DNA from: an uncultured Paracoccaceae bacterium | GTDB lineage: Bacteria > Pseudomonadota > Alphaproteobacteria > Rhodobacterales > Rhodobacteraceae | Length of the DNA: 64,000 nucleotides | NCBI GenBank assembly: GCA_947500825.1 | Contig: CANMTR010000004.1 | Location: 62,001 to 126,000, forward strand | Direction: 5' to 3' | Shown here: positions 1 through 8,426 of the stretch, piece by piece | Layout of the letters: each line of letters begins with the position of its first letter | Position numbering within the stretch: the first letter of the stretch is position 1 | The notes under the pieces: generated by a model | Told to the model about the DNA's origin: nothing | Seen by the model: the letters and a program-made list of their open reading frames with translations, nothing else | The model's database searches: none | Program-made: the position numbers and the translations under genes

Positions 1-1358
1 CCGGCTACGGCCGCAAGGAGATCGCCATCGCCGAGACCGAGATGCCCGGTCTCATGGCGCTGCGCGAGGAATACGGCGACGCCCAGCCCCTGAAGGGCGC
101 GCGCATCGCCGGCAGCCTGCACATGACCATCCAGACGGCCGTCCTGATCGAGACGCTGACCGCGCTGGGCGCGGAGGTGCGCTGGGCCTCGTGCAACATC
201 TTCTCCACCCAGGACCACGCGGCGGCGGCCATCGCGGAGAGCGGCGTGCCCGTCTTCGCCATCAAGGGCGAGACGCTGGAGGAATACTGGGCCTATGCCG
301 ACCGGATCTTCGATTTCGGCGACCAGCCCGCCAACCTGATCCTCGACGACGGGGGCGACGCCACGCTCTACATCCTTCTCGGCGCGCGGGTCGAGGCGGG
401 CGAGGAGGAGCTCATCGCCGCTCCCCAGTCCGAGGAGGAGACGGCCCTCTTCGCCCAGATCCGCACCCGCATGAAGGCCAGCCCTGGCTGGTTCGCCCGC
501 CAGCGCGAGGCCCTCAAGGGCGTGAGCGAGGAGACGACCACGGGCGTCCACCGCCTTTACGAGCTCAAGAAGCAGGGCGGGCTGCCCTTCCCGGCGATCA
601 ACGTCAACGACAGCGTCACCAAGTCCAAGTTCGACAACAAGTACGGCTGCCGCGAGAGCCTGGTGGACGGTATCCGCCGCGCCACCGACACGATGATGGC
701 CGGCAAGGTCGCGGTCGTGTGCGGCTACGGCGATGTCGGGAAAGGCTCGGCCGCCTCCCTGCGGGGCGCCGGCGCGCGCGTGAAGGTGACCGAGGTCGAT
801 CCGATCTGTGCCCTCCAGGCGGCGATGGACGGGTTCGAGGTGGTGCTGCTGGAGGAGGTGGTCGCAAGCGCCGACATCTTCATCACCACCACCGGCAACC
901 GCGACGTCATCCGCATCGAGCACATGCGCGAGATGAAGGACATGGCGATCGTCGGCAATATCGGCCACTTCGACAACGAGATCCAGGTCGCCAACCTCAA
1001 GAACCACAAGTGGACCAACATCAAGGACCAGGTGGACATGATCGAGATGCCCTCGGGCGCTCGGCTCATCCTCCTGTCCGAGGGGCGGCTTTTGAATCTC
1101 GGCAATGCCACGGGGCATCCGTCGTTCGTGATGTCGGCCTCGTTCACCAACCAGGTGCTTGCCCAGATCGAGCTGCACACCAAGGGCGGGCAGTACGAGA
1201 ACGACGTCTACATCCTGCCCAAGCACCTCGACGAGAAGGTCGCGGCGCTGCACCTGGACCGGATCGGGGCCAAGCTGTCGAAGCTCGCCCCCGAGCAGGC
1301 CGCCTATATCGGCGTGACGCCCGAGGGCCCGTTCAAGCCCGAGCACTACCGCTACTGA
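1..1358 (+). CDS. ahcY: Adenosylhomocysteinase, 5' end cut off by the window
   Basis: Hydrolyses S-adenosylhomocysteine to adenosine and homocysteine in the cytosol, which relieves product inhibition of methyltransferases. The reading frame is already open at base 3 and runs to TGA at 1358, so the true start lies upstream; the first Met inside the window (base 42) follows readable family sequence and is not the start. The NAD-binding Rossmann motif CGYGDVGKG, the segment [18 protein letters not shown] and the typical C-terminus ending in KPEHYRY are all present, so the visible part looks intact. It is convergent with the glutamine amidotransferase gene that follows, 51 bases away. Identification is firm. 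Confidence 0.97.
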   Translation, partial: GYGRKEIAIAETEMPGLMALREEYGDAQPLKGARIAGSLHMTIQTAVLIETLTALGAEVRWASCNIFSTQDHAAAAIAESGVPVFAIKGETLEEYWAYADRIFDFGDQPANLILDDGGDATLYILLGARVEAGEEELIAAPQSEEETALFAQIRTRMKASPGWFARQREALKGVSEETTTGVHRLYELKKQGGLPFPAINVNDSVTKSKFDNKYGCRESLVDGIRRATDTMMAGKVAVVCGYGDVGKGSAASLRGAGARVKVTEVDPICALQAAMDGFEVVLLEEVVASADIFITTTGNRDVIRIEHMREMKDMAIVGNIGHFDNEIQVANLKNHKWTNIKDQVDMIEMPSGARLILLSEGRLLNLGNATGHPSFVMSASFTNQVLAQIELHTKGGQYENDVYILPKHLDEKVAALHLDRIGAKLSKLAPEQAAYIGVTPEGPFKPEHYRY

Positions 1359-1409
1359 GCGGTGCGAGCGGCCCTGGGCTTTCCCGTCGGAAGAGCCGGG
1401 GCCCGCCCC

Positions 1410-2129
1410 TCAGGCCGGGTGGGGCGCCCGGCGGTCGACCTCGGCGAGCTGCGGGTCGGCCGCCCGGCGCGCCCGCGCCGCGGCGACGAGCGCGCGGAAG
1501 ATCGCGCGCTGCCGGTGGGCGTAGAACAGGTGCTCGGGGTGCCACTGGACCCCGAGCGCGAAGGGCTCCTCGGTTCGCTCGATGGCCTGGATCATGCCGC
1601 CGCCGTCGCGCGCCGCGACGCGCAGGCCCCGGCCCAGGGTCGACACGGCCTGGGAATGGAGGGCGTTGACCTTCATGGGCACCGTGCCCGCATGGGCCGC
1701 GAGCCGGGTTCCCGGCACGATCTCCACCGTCTTGCGTGGCAGGATCGTGCGGTAATGCTCCGACTTGGCGTAGGTGTGGTAGGCGTCCTGGTCGAGCCGC
1801 CCCCCCAGGGCGACGTTGATCATCTGGCTGCCGCGGCAAATGCCCAGCACCGGCTTGCCCTGCTCCATCGCCGCGCAGACGAGCGCCTCCTCCATCTCGT
1901 CGCGGGCGGGGTCGAGCCGCGAGGAGGCGATCAGGCTGCCCTCGTAGAGGTCCGGGGAGATGTCGTCGCCGCCGCCGATGATGATCCCGTCCACGCCGTC
2001 CACCTCCGACGGTTCGCCCGCGACCCAGCGGACCGCGCGGCCCCCCGCCAGCCAGACGTTGAACGCCACCAGCGGGAAGATCCGCCAGCCCGACCGCGCC
2101 GAGGTGGTCACGCCGATGGTCGGGGTCAT
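1410..2129 (-). CDS. Class I glutamine amidotransferase (peptidase C26 / PuuD-like)
   Basis: 239 residues with a complete class I glutamine amidotransferase triad: nucleophile Cys98 in GICRGSQ and His197/Glu199 in QWHPE. The closest familiar relatives are gamma-glutamyl hydrolases such as PuuD, which cleave gamma-glutamyl amide bonds. The ATG at 2129 is chosen because it overlaps the TGA of the upstream amidoligase gene by four bases (ATGA), which indicates translational coupling; the frame can be extended upstream but that part reads as another frame of the amidoligase. Amidoligase plus glutamine amidotransferase pairs are a known bacterial gene neighbourhood whose product is not established. 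Inference: it either supplies ammonia to, or trims the product of, the amidoligase. Confidence 0.88.
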   Translation of the reverse strand: MTPTIGVTTSARSGWRIFPLVAFNVWLAGGRAVRWVAGEPSEVDGVDGIIIGGGDDISPDLYEGSLIASSRLDPARDEMEEALVCAAMEQGKPVLGICRGSQMINVALGGRLDQDAYHTYAKSEHYRTILPRKTVEIVPGTRLAAHAGTVPMKVNALHSQAVSTLGRGLRVAARDGGGMIQAIERTEEPFALGVQWHPEHLFYAHRQRAIFRALVAAARARRAADPQLAEVDRRAPHPA

Positions 2130-3082
2130 GGCAGCGCGACCGCCTCGTCCAGGATCTCGGCCGAGACGGAGGCCCACTGCCCCGGGATCGGCAGGATGCG
2201 CGCGCGGTAGTCGCGCCAGTGCGCCTTGAGCCGGTCCAGCAGGTCGCGGTCGTCTGCCACCCGCTCCACCGCGCACCAGCGGTTCCATTCCAGCACCACG
2301 GACCATTCAGGATCGTCGATCCGGGCGTCGGGCAGGCGGTAGTGCCAGGCGGGGCGGGCGGACTTGTGCCCCATCTGCGGCACCGCCGCGACCACCCGGT
2401 CGGGATAGGCCTCCTTCAGGATCGGCAGGGCATCGAGCGCGTGGTTGCGGCTCGGGGAAAGCTCGAGATAGGTCGCGGCCAGCCGGTCCAGCGTCCACTC
2501 CACGCCGGGCTCGCACAGACGGTCGAGAAGGGCGGTGGGATAGGTGTCCACGAAGGGCAGCAGCCGGCGCGACGGGTCGAGCGCCATGCGCCCCCGCATC
2601 CAGTCCTCGATCAGGGCGAACGCGGTGAGGGTGGGCAGGATGTCGTCCACCTGCATCCCGGGCAGGGCCACGTTCAGGTGCACCCCGAATCCCAGCGCCA
2701 CCCCGTCCTGGGTGCCGAAGGCGCCGTCCTGTGCCAGGTCGCGGCAGAGCGCGTCGATCTCGGGGAGGGTCTCGGGCGCGAGGGGCTCGGTGACGAACTC
2801 CACCGGGATCACCGCCCGGCCGAGGTCCAGCCCGGCGCGGGACACGGCCCCGTTCACCTTGTCGCGCAGCGCGGTGTCGAGCAGGATCTCCACGTCGCCG
2901 ATCCGGCTGCCCCGCACCAGTCGGGCATAGGCCCCCGATGTCTCGACCTCGCCGCCGAATCGCGCGGCGACGAGATCGGCCACGCGGTCCTCGCGCAGCC
3001 CGCCGCATTCGACCTCGATCCCCACCTTGCGGGGCGATCCGTCGTGGCGATGAGGGTGGGGCAGGGCCGAGATGTCCGTCAT
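2126..3082 (-). CDS. Putative amidoligase (Amidoligase_2 family, PF12224-like)
   Basis: 318 residues. The N-terminal segment KVGIEVECGG (residues 19-28) carries the Glu-x-Glu signature of the glutamine synthetase-related amidoligase family, whose members are predicted to make amide bonds using ATP. A later GFGVHLNV segment and basic/aromatic C-terminal half fit the family. No signal peptide is seen, so it should be cytosolic. Its stop codon overlaps the start of the glutamine amidotransferase gene, and it lies 43 bases downstream of the phospholipase D-like gene on the same strand, so it may be the fifth gene of the stress-response transcript. Substrate unknown; the peptide-tag or small-molecule conjugate roles proposed for the family are not demonstrated here. 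Confidence 0.8.
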   Translation of the reverse strand: MTDISALPHPHRHDGSPRKVGIEVECGGLREDRVADLVAARFGGEVETSGAYARLVRGSRIGDVEILLDTALRDKVNGAVSRAGLDLGRAVIPVEFVTEPLAPETLPEIDALCRDLAQDGAFGTQDGVALGFGVHLNVALPGMQVDDILPTLTAFALIEDWMRGRMALDPSRRLLPFVDTYPTALLDRLCEPGVEWTLDRLAATYLELSPSRNHALDALPILKEAYPDRVVAAVPQMGHKSARPAWHYRLPDARIDDPEWSVVLEWNRWCAVERVADDRDLLDRLKAHWRDYRARILPIPGQWASVSAEILDEAVALP

Positions 3083-3125
3083 GGCGCGGCAACGCCCCCC
3101 GGTCCGGCTTCGTTCCGGCGGGGGA

Positions 3126-4664
3126 TCAGACCAGCTCGGCGGGGATGCCGGGCAGGTAGGTGCCGAAGGTCTCGGCCGCCGACACGTCGTAGGGCAGCAG
3201 GAATCCCGCCCGGTTGTCGGGTTGGCGCACCGCGTCCAGCTCGGCCGATTCGCGGACCTGCGCGACCAGCGACCCGTCCACGTCCACCTGCGCGTCGGGC
3301 AGCCAGTGGCCCAGGGAGCGGGCCAGCACGTCGCGGGCGAAATCGGGGTCCTCGCGAAAGATACCGGCCTCGGTGTCCCAGGCGAGGGAACGGCTGTTGA
3401 GGTTCGCCGAGGAGACCATCACCGACTGCCGGTCGAACACCGACACCTTGGCGTGGACATAGATCAGCGGCGCCCCGTGGAAGGTGGAGCGGTGGCCGCC
3501 CGAGATCAGGTCGGGCGCCGCGTCGCGGCGCTGCGCGGGCGAGGCGAAATAGGCCCGCTCCCCGAAGGCGTCGAGCACCCGGTTCACGCAGTCGGCCTGG
3601 AGGTATTCGCCGAACCGCGCGTCGAGCTTCTTGCGGTTGTCGAAGGCCACGACCTCGGGCGCGGCGGGCAGGACCATCATGAACTCGAGCCCCGGCGCCT
3701 CGGCCGCGCGCTTGGCGATCCGCTTCGACAGGTCCTGGTCGCGGAAGAACTGCGTCTCGAAGTAGAGCGCGCTCTCGGCCCGGTCGACCTGGCTCGTGAT
3801 GGTCTCGGAGATGGATCGGCGCACGATCCGGGGGGACATGGAGACCCAGTTCTTCTTGCCCGCCGAAATCGTGCTGCGAAAGCCGTGCGCCTCCTCCGGC
3901 GGGTCGGCGCGGCCCGCCACCACGTCGAGAAGCGCATCCAGGTGGCGCTCGGCCACGCGCGCCACGTCGCCTTCCACGGAGACCTGGACGTCGTGCCAGG
4001 TCTCCTCCGCCGCGCGGTGGTGGACGGGCGAATCGTAGCGCCGCGGATTGAGGTCCAGCCCCCCGATATAGAGGATGCGACCGTCGATCACGGCCAGCTT
4101 CTGGTGGTGGGAGACGGTGTTGAGCGGCGGCGGACCGTGCAGGCGCGTCTCGGCCAGGCCGTCCTCGTCCAGCACCAGCCAGTCGTGGGTGCCCGGCATG
4201 TCCATCCAGGCGGTGCGCCGCTCTTCGGCGTCCATGTCGTTCAGCAGGTCGCGCAGGTCGCGCAACTCGCTGCGGACCTTGGGCCAGAAGCCCAGTTCCG
4301 TCACCGTGCCCGCCTCGGCCGGATGCAGCGCGGGGATCACGTTGAGCCGCGCGCCGGGCCCCGCCGCCTCGCGGATGGCGGCGAACTTGCGCATGCTCGA
4401 CCAGGTGAGCTGGTGCATGTCGGGGGCCACGATCGGATCGAAGTCCGACAGGATCAAATCCACCCGGACGCCCCGGTCCAGCACGTGGACCAGCAGGTCG
4501 AACCAGTCCGAGCCGATCTCGCGGCCCGCCTCGGTGCGGAGCTGCGTCATCGGGTCGAAGATGCGGAATCCCGCGACGACCCTGTCCCGCGCCGACAGGA
4601 CATGGCCCTCGAACGCGGGCCAGGCCTCGTCCGCGGTCAGATGGTAGGAAATGTCGTCGCTCAT
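3126..4664 (-). CDS. Phospholipase D-like protein with two HKD motifs
   Basis: 512 residues. Two HxK(x)4D catalytic motifs are visible: HQKLAVID (His187, Lys189, Asp194) and HAKVSVFD (His404, Lys406, Asp411), the second followed by SSANLNSRSL as in phospholipase D/cardiolipin synthase enzymes. No signal peptide or membrane helix is evident. The reaction would be phosphodiester hydrolysis or transphosphatidylation, probably on phospholipid head groups. The ATG at 4664 overlaps the TGA of the sensor kinase gene (ATGA), so it is translated with the stress-response kinase. Inference: envelope lipid adjustment as an output of the general stress response. Both active-site halves are complete, so it is probably active. 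Confidence 0.88.
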   Translation of the reverse strand: MSDDISYHLTADEAWPAFEGHVLSARDRVVAGFRIFDPMTQLRTEAGREIGSDWFDLLVHVLDRGVRVDLILSDFDPIVAPDMHQLTWSSMRKFAAIREAAGPGARLNVIPALHPAEAGTVTELGFWPKVRSELRDLRDLLNDMDAEERRTAWMDMPGTHDWLVLDEDGLAETRLHGPPPLNTVSHHQKLAVIDGRILYIGGLDLNPRRYDSPVHHRAAEETWHDVQVSVEGDVARVAERHLDALLDVVAGRADPPEEAHGFRSTISAGKKNWVSMSPRIVRRSISETITSQVDRAESALYFETQFFRDQDLSKRIAKRAAEAPGLEFMMVLPAAPEVVAFDNRKKLDARFGEYLQADCVNRVLDAFGERAYFASPAQRRDAAPDLISGGHRSTFHGAPLIYVHAKVSVFDRQSVMVSSANLNSRSLAWDTEAGIFREDPDFARDVLARSLGHWLPDAQVDVDGSLVAQVRESAELDAVRQPDNRAGFLLPYDVSAAETFGTYLPGIPAELV

Positions 4665-6376
4665 GGCTCCTCGCCGAAATCGCTGGGGCGGAACAAGACC
4701 TCCACGACGAAGGTTCCGTCCTGCTCTCCCACCTCGGTCTCGGCGTCGAGTTGCAGGGCGAAGGCGGTCATGAGCTGCGTGCCCAGCCCGGTGGAGATCG
4801 AGGCGTCGTCGCTCACCGGCTCGCCCATGGAATTGGCGACGCGCAGGCGCACGTCGCCGCCCGGCTCCTCCCTGAGCACGAGCTCGATCCAGGGCGACCC
4901 CGACTCCGGCCGGCCCACGTATTTCAGCGCGTTGGTGACCGTTTCCGTCACCAGGAGCGACAGAGGCACCGCCTGGTCGGGATAGAGCGCCACCTCGTCC
5001 ACGTCGATGCGCACGTCCACGCCGTGCTCTCGCGCATCGGAATTGCGCAGGCACTGGTCGGCGAGCTCCTCGATCAGCCGGCCCGAATTGACCCGGCTCA
5101 GCACGCTCGCCTGATAGAGGTTGCGGTGGATCGTCGCCAGGCCCAGGACCCGGTCCTGCAACCGGCGCAGGACGAAGCGCGTCTCGCCCGAATTGGCCTT
5201 CCTGAGCTGCATGTTCATCATCGACGCGATGAGCTGCAGGTTGTTCTTCACCCGGTGGTGGACCTCCTTCAGGAGGACGTCCTTCTCGTGGAGATTGTTC
5301 TCCAGGTCGGCCTCGTCGCGCACGATCCGCTCGGTCATCTGGTGGAACGTCTCGATCACCTCGCGCATCTCCGAGGGCGTGTCGGAGCCGTATTCGGGGC
5401 GCAGGATCTTGCGGTTGGCGGTGAAGGCGCGGATCCTGAGCCGGAGGTAGCGGATGTGGCGCACCACCAGCCGGTGGACCGCGAAATAGGCCACCGCGAT
5501 GGAGACGAGCCACATCAGGAGCGGGAACAGGATGGCGCTCGCCGCCGTCAGCCCCCCGGTGCGGATCGCGTCGCGCGGCCAGACGGCAAGGGCGTATATC
5601 TCCCCCGGAACGAGGGGCGCCACGGTATAGATCCGCTCGAGGCCCGCGTTCGACAGCGCCCGCACCGTCAGCGTCCCGTCGCCCGTCAGGGCCGCCAGCG
5701 AGCGGTCGCGGGGAAGTTCCGGCTCGATCGACTCGATGTCCTCGGGCGTCCACAGGAGCCGCCCCGCCTGGGTGAAGGTCATGGAATAGAGCGGGCGCAG
5801 ATCCGTCTCGGAATTTGCGTTGAGGTTGAGCTGCTGCTGGGGCACCGAGAAGGCGACGTATCCGTCCACCTCCCCCTCGATCTCCACGGGTTCGGTCACG
5901 GCGATGACGCCGAGATTGGAGATCTTGCCGATGATCGCGTCGATCGACGGTCCGGGATCGTTCAGGTGTTCGCGAAATATCTCCGTCTCGCTGACATCCG
6001 CGCCCGCCCCGTCGGAGCCGCATTCCACGATCCCCTCCTGGGAGATATACCCCGCGAAGGTCACGTCGGGGTTGCGGGCCACGAAGGCGGCCATCTCGTC
6101 GGAACACAGGTCGGTGTCGCTCAGGAGAGATGGCATCATCGCCGCGGCGAGCTGGGCGGCCCCGCGGATATGCAGGATATCCTCGCGCTCGCTGGTGGCG
6201 GCACTCAGGGTCGCGCCGGTCAGCGCCGCGCTCGCGTTCTGGTCCGCCTCCGATATCACGCGATAGGTCTGGACCATCGCGATCAGCCCGATCGGCAGGA
6301 GCGCCAGCCCCAGAAGCGCCACCAGCCTGACATCAAGCCGGTCGAGCCCCTCGATTCCGCGTCCCGGGCTGAGCAT
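4661..6376 (-). CDS. Membrane sensor histidine kinase, HisKA_2 type, of the general stress response
   Basis: 571 residues. Membrane helices at about 15-38 and 276-300 flank a periplasmic sensor region of roughly 235 residues containing two cysteines (91 and 119). A HAMP-like linker leads to a HisKA_2 phosphoacceptor box HHRVKNNLQ (His374), then an ATPase domain with a TNALKY N-box. HisKA_2/HWE kinases are the usual phosphodonors for PhyR in alphaproteobacteria, and this one sits three bases after ecfG, in the same transcript as nepR and ecfG and divergent from phyR. It is therefore very likely the cognate PhyR kinase (PhyK-like); the stimulus cannot be read from sequence. A disulfide between the two periplasmic cysteines is possible but only inferred. 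Confidence 0.93.
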   Translation of the reverse strand: MLSPGRGIEGLDRLDVRLVALLGLALLPIGLIAMVQTYRVISEADQNASAALTGATLSAATSEREDILHIRGAAQLAAAMMPSLLSDTDLCSDEMAAFVARNPDVTFAGYISQEGIVECGSDGAGADVSETEIFREHLNDPGPSIDAIIGKISNLGVIAVTEPVEIEGEVDGYVAFSVPQQQLNLNANSETDLRPLYSMTFTQAGRLLWTPEDIESIEPELPRDRSLAALTGDGTLTVRALSNAGLERIYTVAPLVPGEIYALAVWPRDAIRTGGLTAASAILFPLLMWLVSIAVAYFAVHRLVVRHIRYLRLRIRAFTANRKILRPEYGSDTPSEMREVIETFHQMTERIVRDEADLENNLHEKDVLLKEVHHRVKNNLQLIASMMNMQLRKANSGETRFVLRRLQDRVLGLATIHRNLYQASVLSRVNSGRLIEELADQCLRNSDAREHGVDVRIDVDEVALYPDQAVPLSLLVTETVTNALKYVGRPESGSPWIELVLREEPGGDVRLRVANSMGEPVSDDASISTGLGTQLMTAFALQLDAETEVGEQDGTFVVEVLFRPSDFGEEP

Positions 6377-6379
6377 GGC

Positions 6380-6943
6380 CTACCCTTGGCGCGAGAGGGA
6401 GGCCGTCATCACGGAGGTGTTGGTGGTATCGCCGATCACCGGGTCCTCGTTGGGGTCGAGGCCCATCAACTCGGCCAGGCGCCGGCGGCCCCGGTTGGCG
6501 CGGCTCTTGATCGTGCCGACGGCCACGCCGCACATCTCCGCCGCCTCCTCGTAGGCGAAGCCGGACGCCCCCACCAGCATCAGCGCCTCGCGCTGCTCGT
6601 CGGGCAGCTGCTCGAACGCCTTGCGGAAGTCGTTGAGAGCGAGCCGCCCGTCATGGGCCGGCTTCTCCGACAGGGACGCAGCCATCGCCCCGTCCACGTC
6701 GGCCACTTCGCGCTTGGCCTTGCGACGGATGGAATAGAACGCGTTGCGCTGGATCGTGAACAGCCAGGCGCGCAGGTTGGTGCCCGGCTGGAACTTGTCC
6801 ATGTTCTTCCACGCCTTCTCGATCGTGTCCTGCACGAGATCGTCCGCGGCGGCGGAATTGCGGGTCAGGGACATCGCGAACGCCCTCAGGGCGCCCAGAT
6901 GATCCAGCAACTCGTCGCGTGGATCGCGAAACTCGTCAGTCAT
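6380..6943 (-). CDS. ecfG: ECF sigma factor EcfG of the general stress response
   Basis: 187 residues. Region sigma-2 is seen around residues 15-75 (LVQDTIEKAWKN, LRAWLFTIQRN) and region sigma-4 around 105-165 (LPDEQREALMLVG, GVAVGTIKSRANRGRRRL). The pattern and the gene partners identify it as the EcfG sigma factor that directs RNA polymerase to GGAAC-N16/17-CGTT promoters. Its start overlaps the end of nepR by eight bases, the usual order for this anti-sigma/sigma pair. Activity is expected to be held by NepR and released when phosphorylated PhyR binds NepR. A perfect EcfG-type promoter lies upstream of nepR, implying positive autoregulation. Confidence 0.95.
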   Translation of the reverse strand: MTDEFRDPRDELLDHLGALRAFAMSLTRNSAAADDLVQDTIEKAWKNMDKFQPGTNLRAWLFTIQRNAFYSIRRKAKREVADVDGAMAASLSEKPAHDGRLALNDFRKAFEQLPDEQREALMLVGASGFAYEEAAEMCGVAVGTIKSRANRGRRRLAELMGLDPNEDPVIGDTTNTSVMTASLSRQG

Positions 6944-7091
6944 CCCGCGCGTCTCCGTCCCGATCCTTGAGCCGTTGCAGAAGGTCCTTGAATCGGTCGG
7001 GAACCTCCTTGGCCTGCTCGTCCTTGTAGACGCGGCGAAGATTCTCGTCGATCTGACGCATCACGCTCGACGTCCTGTCATTTTTCGTCAT
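6936..7091 (-). CDS. nepR: NepR family anti-sigma factor
   Basis: 51 residues from the ATG at 7091 (MTKNDRTSS). The core IDENLRRVYKDE followed by VPDRFKDLLQRL is the NepR signature, two short helices that wrap around EcfG. The frame can be extended 27 codons upstream to 7172, but that extension crosses the promoter palindrome and has no family features, so the short form is chosen. NepR binds and inhibits EcfG; phosphorylated PhyR mimics the sigma factor and titrates NepR away. It is the first gene of the minus-strand stress operon and overlaps ecfG by eight bases. Confidence 0.93.
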   Translation of the reverse strand: MTKNDRTSSVMRQIDENLRRVYKDEQAKEVPDRFKDLLQRLKDRDGDARDD

Positions 7092-7134
7092 CCGGAATGC
7101 ATCTGTATAGGTGTTGCTTTTTGGGCGCGAGACG

Positions 7135-7165
7135 GGAACAAACGTGGCCAAGTTCGGTTTGTTCC
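7135..7165. promoter_or_regulatory. Shared divergent EcfG-type promoter, perfect inverted repeat
   Basis: GGAACAAAC at 7135-7143 and its exact reverse complement GTTTGTTCC at 7157-7165 enclose a 13-base centre. Read on the minus strand it gives GGAAC, 16 bases, CGTT, a full match to the EcfG promoter consensus, pointing at nepR-ecfG. Read on the plus strand it gives GGAAC, 16 bases, GGTT, one base off the -10 consensus, pointing at phyR. The -35 of each promoter overlaps the -10 of the other, so both directions probably compete for one site. Confidence 0.8.
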
Positions 7166-7198
7166 GAAACATTTCCGCGTCTCAGGGAAGAAATACGT

Positions 7199-8023
7199 AT
7201 GTCATCACGAGCCGAGCAGGTCGATCTGTCTGACATAATCGGCGACGAGCTGCCGTATCTGCGCCGCTATGCGCGCGCATTGACCGGTTCGCAGGCGACC
7301 GGCGACAACTACGCCGCCGCCACGCTCGAGGCGATCCTGCAGGAACCCGCGATCTTCGAACGGTCGCTGGCGCCCAAGACCGCGCTGTTCCGCGCCTTCC
7401 ACATGATCTGGGCCACCGCCGGCGCGCCCACCGCCGACACCGAGGACCCCACCAACCGGATGGAGAGCCGCGCGCTCGACCACATGGCGGGGCTGACCAA
7501 CAATACCCGCGAGGCGCTCCTGCTGTCCACGATCGAGGGGTTCGATCACGGCGAGATCGGCCGCATCATGGACGTCGACGCCGAGGAGGCCTCCAGCCTC
7601 GTGGACATCGCGATCACCGAGATGGAACGTTCCATGACGGGCCGCGTGATGATCATCGAGGACGAGGCGATCATCGCCATGGACATCCATTCCATCGTCT
7701 CCGAGATGGGCCACGACATCACCGGCATCGCACGCACCCGCGACGCGGCGGTGGAGCTCGGCGCCAAGGACCGGCCCGACCTGATCCTGGCCGACATCCA
7801 GCTCGCCGACAATTCGTCGGGCATCGACGCGGTCAACGACATCCTGGCCCAGTTCGGCGACATTCCCGTGATCTTCATCACCGCCTTCCCCGAGCGGCTG
7901 CTGACCGGCGACAAGCCAGAGCCGGCCTTCCTGATCGCCAAGCCCTACTCCGAGGAGCAGGTGCGTTCGGCCGTCAGCCAGGCGATGTTCTTCGCCTCCA
8001 CGGAATCCCTCAAGACCAACTGA
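7199..8023 (+). CDS. phyR: PhyR, anti-anti-sigma response regulator of the general stress response
   Basis: 274 residues. The N-terminal 140 residues are sigma-like (DELPYLRRYARALTGS, then LSTIEGFDHGEIGRIMDVD); the C-terminal part from about residue 148 is a receiver domain with acidic pocket IIEDEA, phosphoacceptor Asp199 in LILADIQLAD, and the conserved Lys in IAKPYS. On phosphorylation the sigma-like half binds NepR and frees EcfG. Start ATG 7199 follows AGGGAAG at a good distance; a longer frame from 7097 would run through the promoter and is rejected. The gene is divergent from nepR-ecfG-kinase, the normal layout in alphaproteobacteria. Confidence 0.96.
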   Translation: MSSRAEQVDLSDIIGDELPYLRRYARALTGSQATGDNYAAATLEAILQEPAIFERSLAPKTALFRAFHMIWATAGAPTADTEDPTNRMESRALDHMAGLTNNTREALLLSTIEGFDHGEIGRIMDVDAEEASSLVDIAITEMERSMTGRVMIIEDEAIIAMDIHSIVSEMGHDITGIARTRDAAVELGAKDRPDLILADIQLADNSSGIDAVNDILAQFGDIPVIFITAFPERLLTGDKPEPAFLIAKPYSEEQVRSAVSQAMFFASTESLKTN

Positions 8024-8050
8024 TCCTGCCACCGCCGGGATCGCGGCCAT

Positions 8051-8078
8051 ACGGCCGCGCCCCCCGGGGCGCGGCCGT
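8051..8078 (+). terminator. Strong hairpin after phyR, possible terminator
   Basis: ACGGCCGCGCCCC (8051-8063) and its exact complement (8066-8078) form a 13-pair stem with a two-base gap. It begins 28 bases after the phyR stop. Only three T residues follow, so it is a weak match to a Rho-independent terminator, but no other signal separates phyR from the next gene. Confidence 0.5.
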
Positions 8079-8213
8079 TTCGCGTTCGGGGGCCCTCCGC
8101 GGCGTCCGATATGCTCTCGCTGCAATGCGGCGTTACCGCTGTGTGCATTGTGCATGTGCAGAAATTCCACAGATTGGGGGCAAGAGGATGTACCGCTAAC
8201 AGGAGAGATCTCC

Positions 8214-8420
8214 ATGGCCAGCGCCACGATGACCGCCGTTCCCGCCGCCCCCCGCTTCGAGGACGGCTTCGCCACCATGAACCGCGCCTGGCGCCGCTGG
8301 CGCGTCGCCGCCACCACGCGGACCGAACTCTCGGCCCTGTCGGATCGGTCGCTGACGGATCTCGGCATCCGCCGCGCCGACATCGCCCGCCTTTCGCGCG
8401 AGGCCGCGGACCGGGTCTGA
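8214..8420 (+). CDS. DUF1127 small protein
   Basis: 68 residues, basic and arginine-rich, with the DUF1127 core RWRVAATTRTELSALSDRSL followed by TDLGIRRADIARLSRE. Start ATG 8214 is preceded by AGGAGAG at 8201-8207, an excellent ribosome binding site; a longer frame from 8148 lacks one. DUF1127 proteins are common in Rhodobacterales, and one (CcaF1 of Rhodobacter sphaeroides) is known as an RNA-binding protein linked to stress-related small RNAs. Its place directly after phyR makes a stress role plausible but this is inference. No EcfG-type promoter was found in front of it. Confidence 0.85.
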   Translation: MASATMTAVPAAPRFEDGFATMNRAWRRWRVAATTRTELSALSDRSLTDLGIRRADIARLSREAADRV

Positions 8421-8426
8421 GGCCCG

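Noticed and set aside
191-1669. 492-codon plus-strand frame overlapping ahcY
   Set aside because: Arg/His/Gly-rich text in the wrong frame of a highly conserved gene.
3126-6107. Apparent 993-residue fusion of an upstream domain with the phospholipase D-like protein
   Set aside because: The first half is an out-of-frame reading of the kinase gene; the real protein starts at 4664 where it overlaps the kinase stop.
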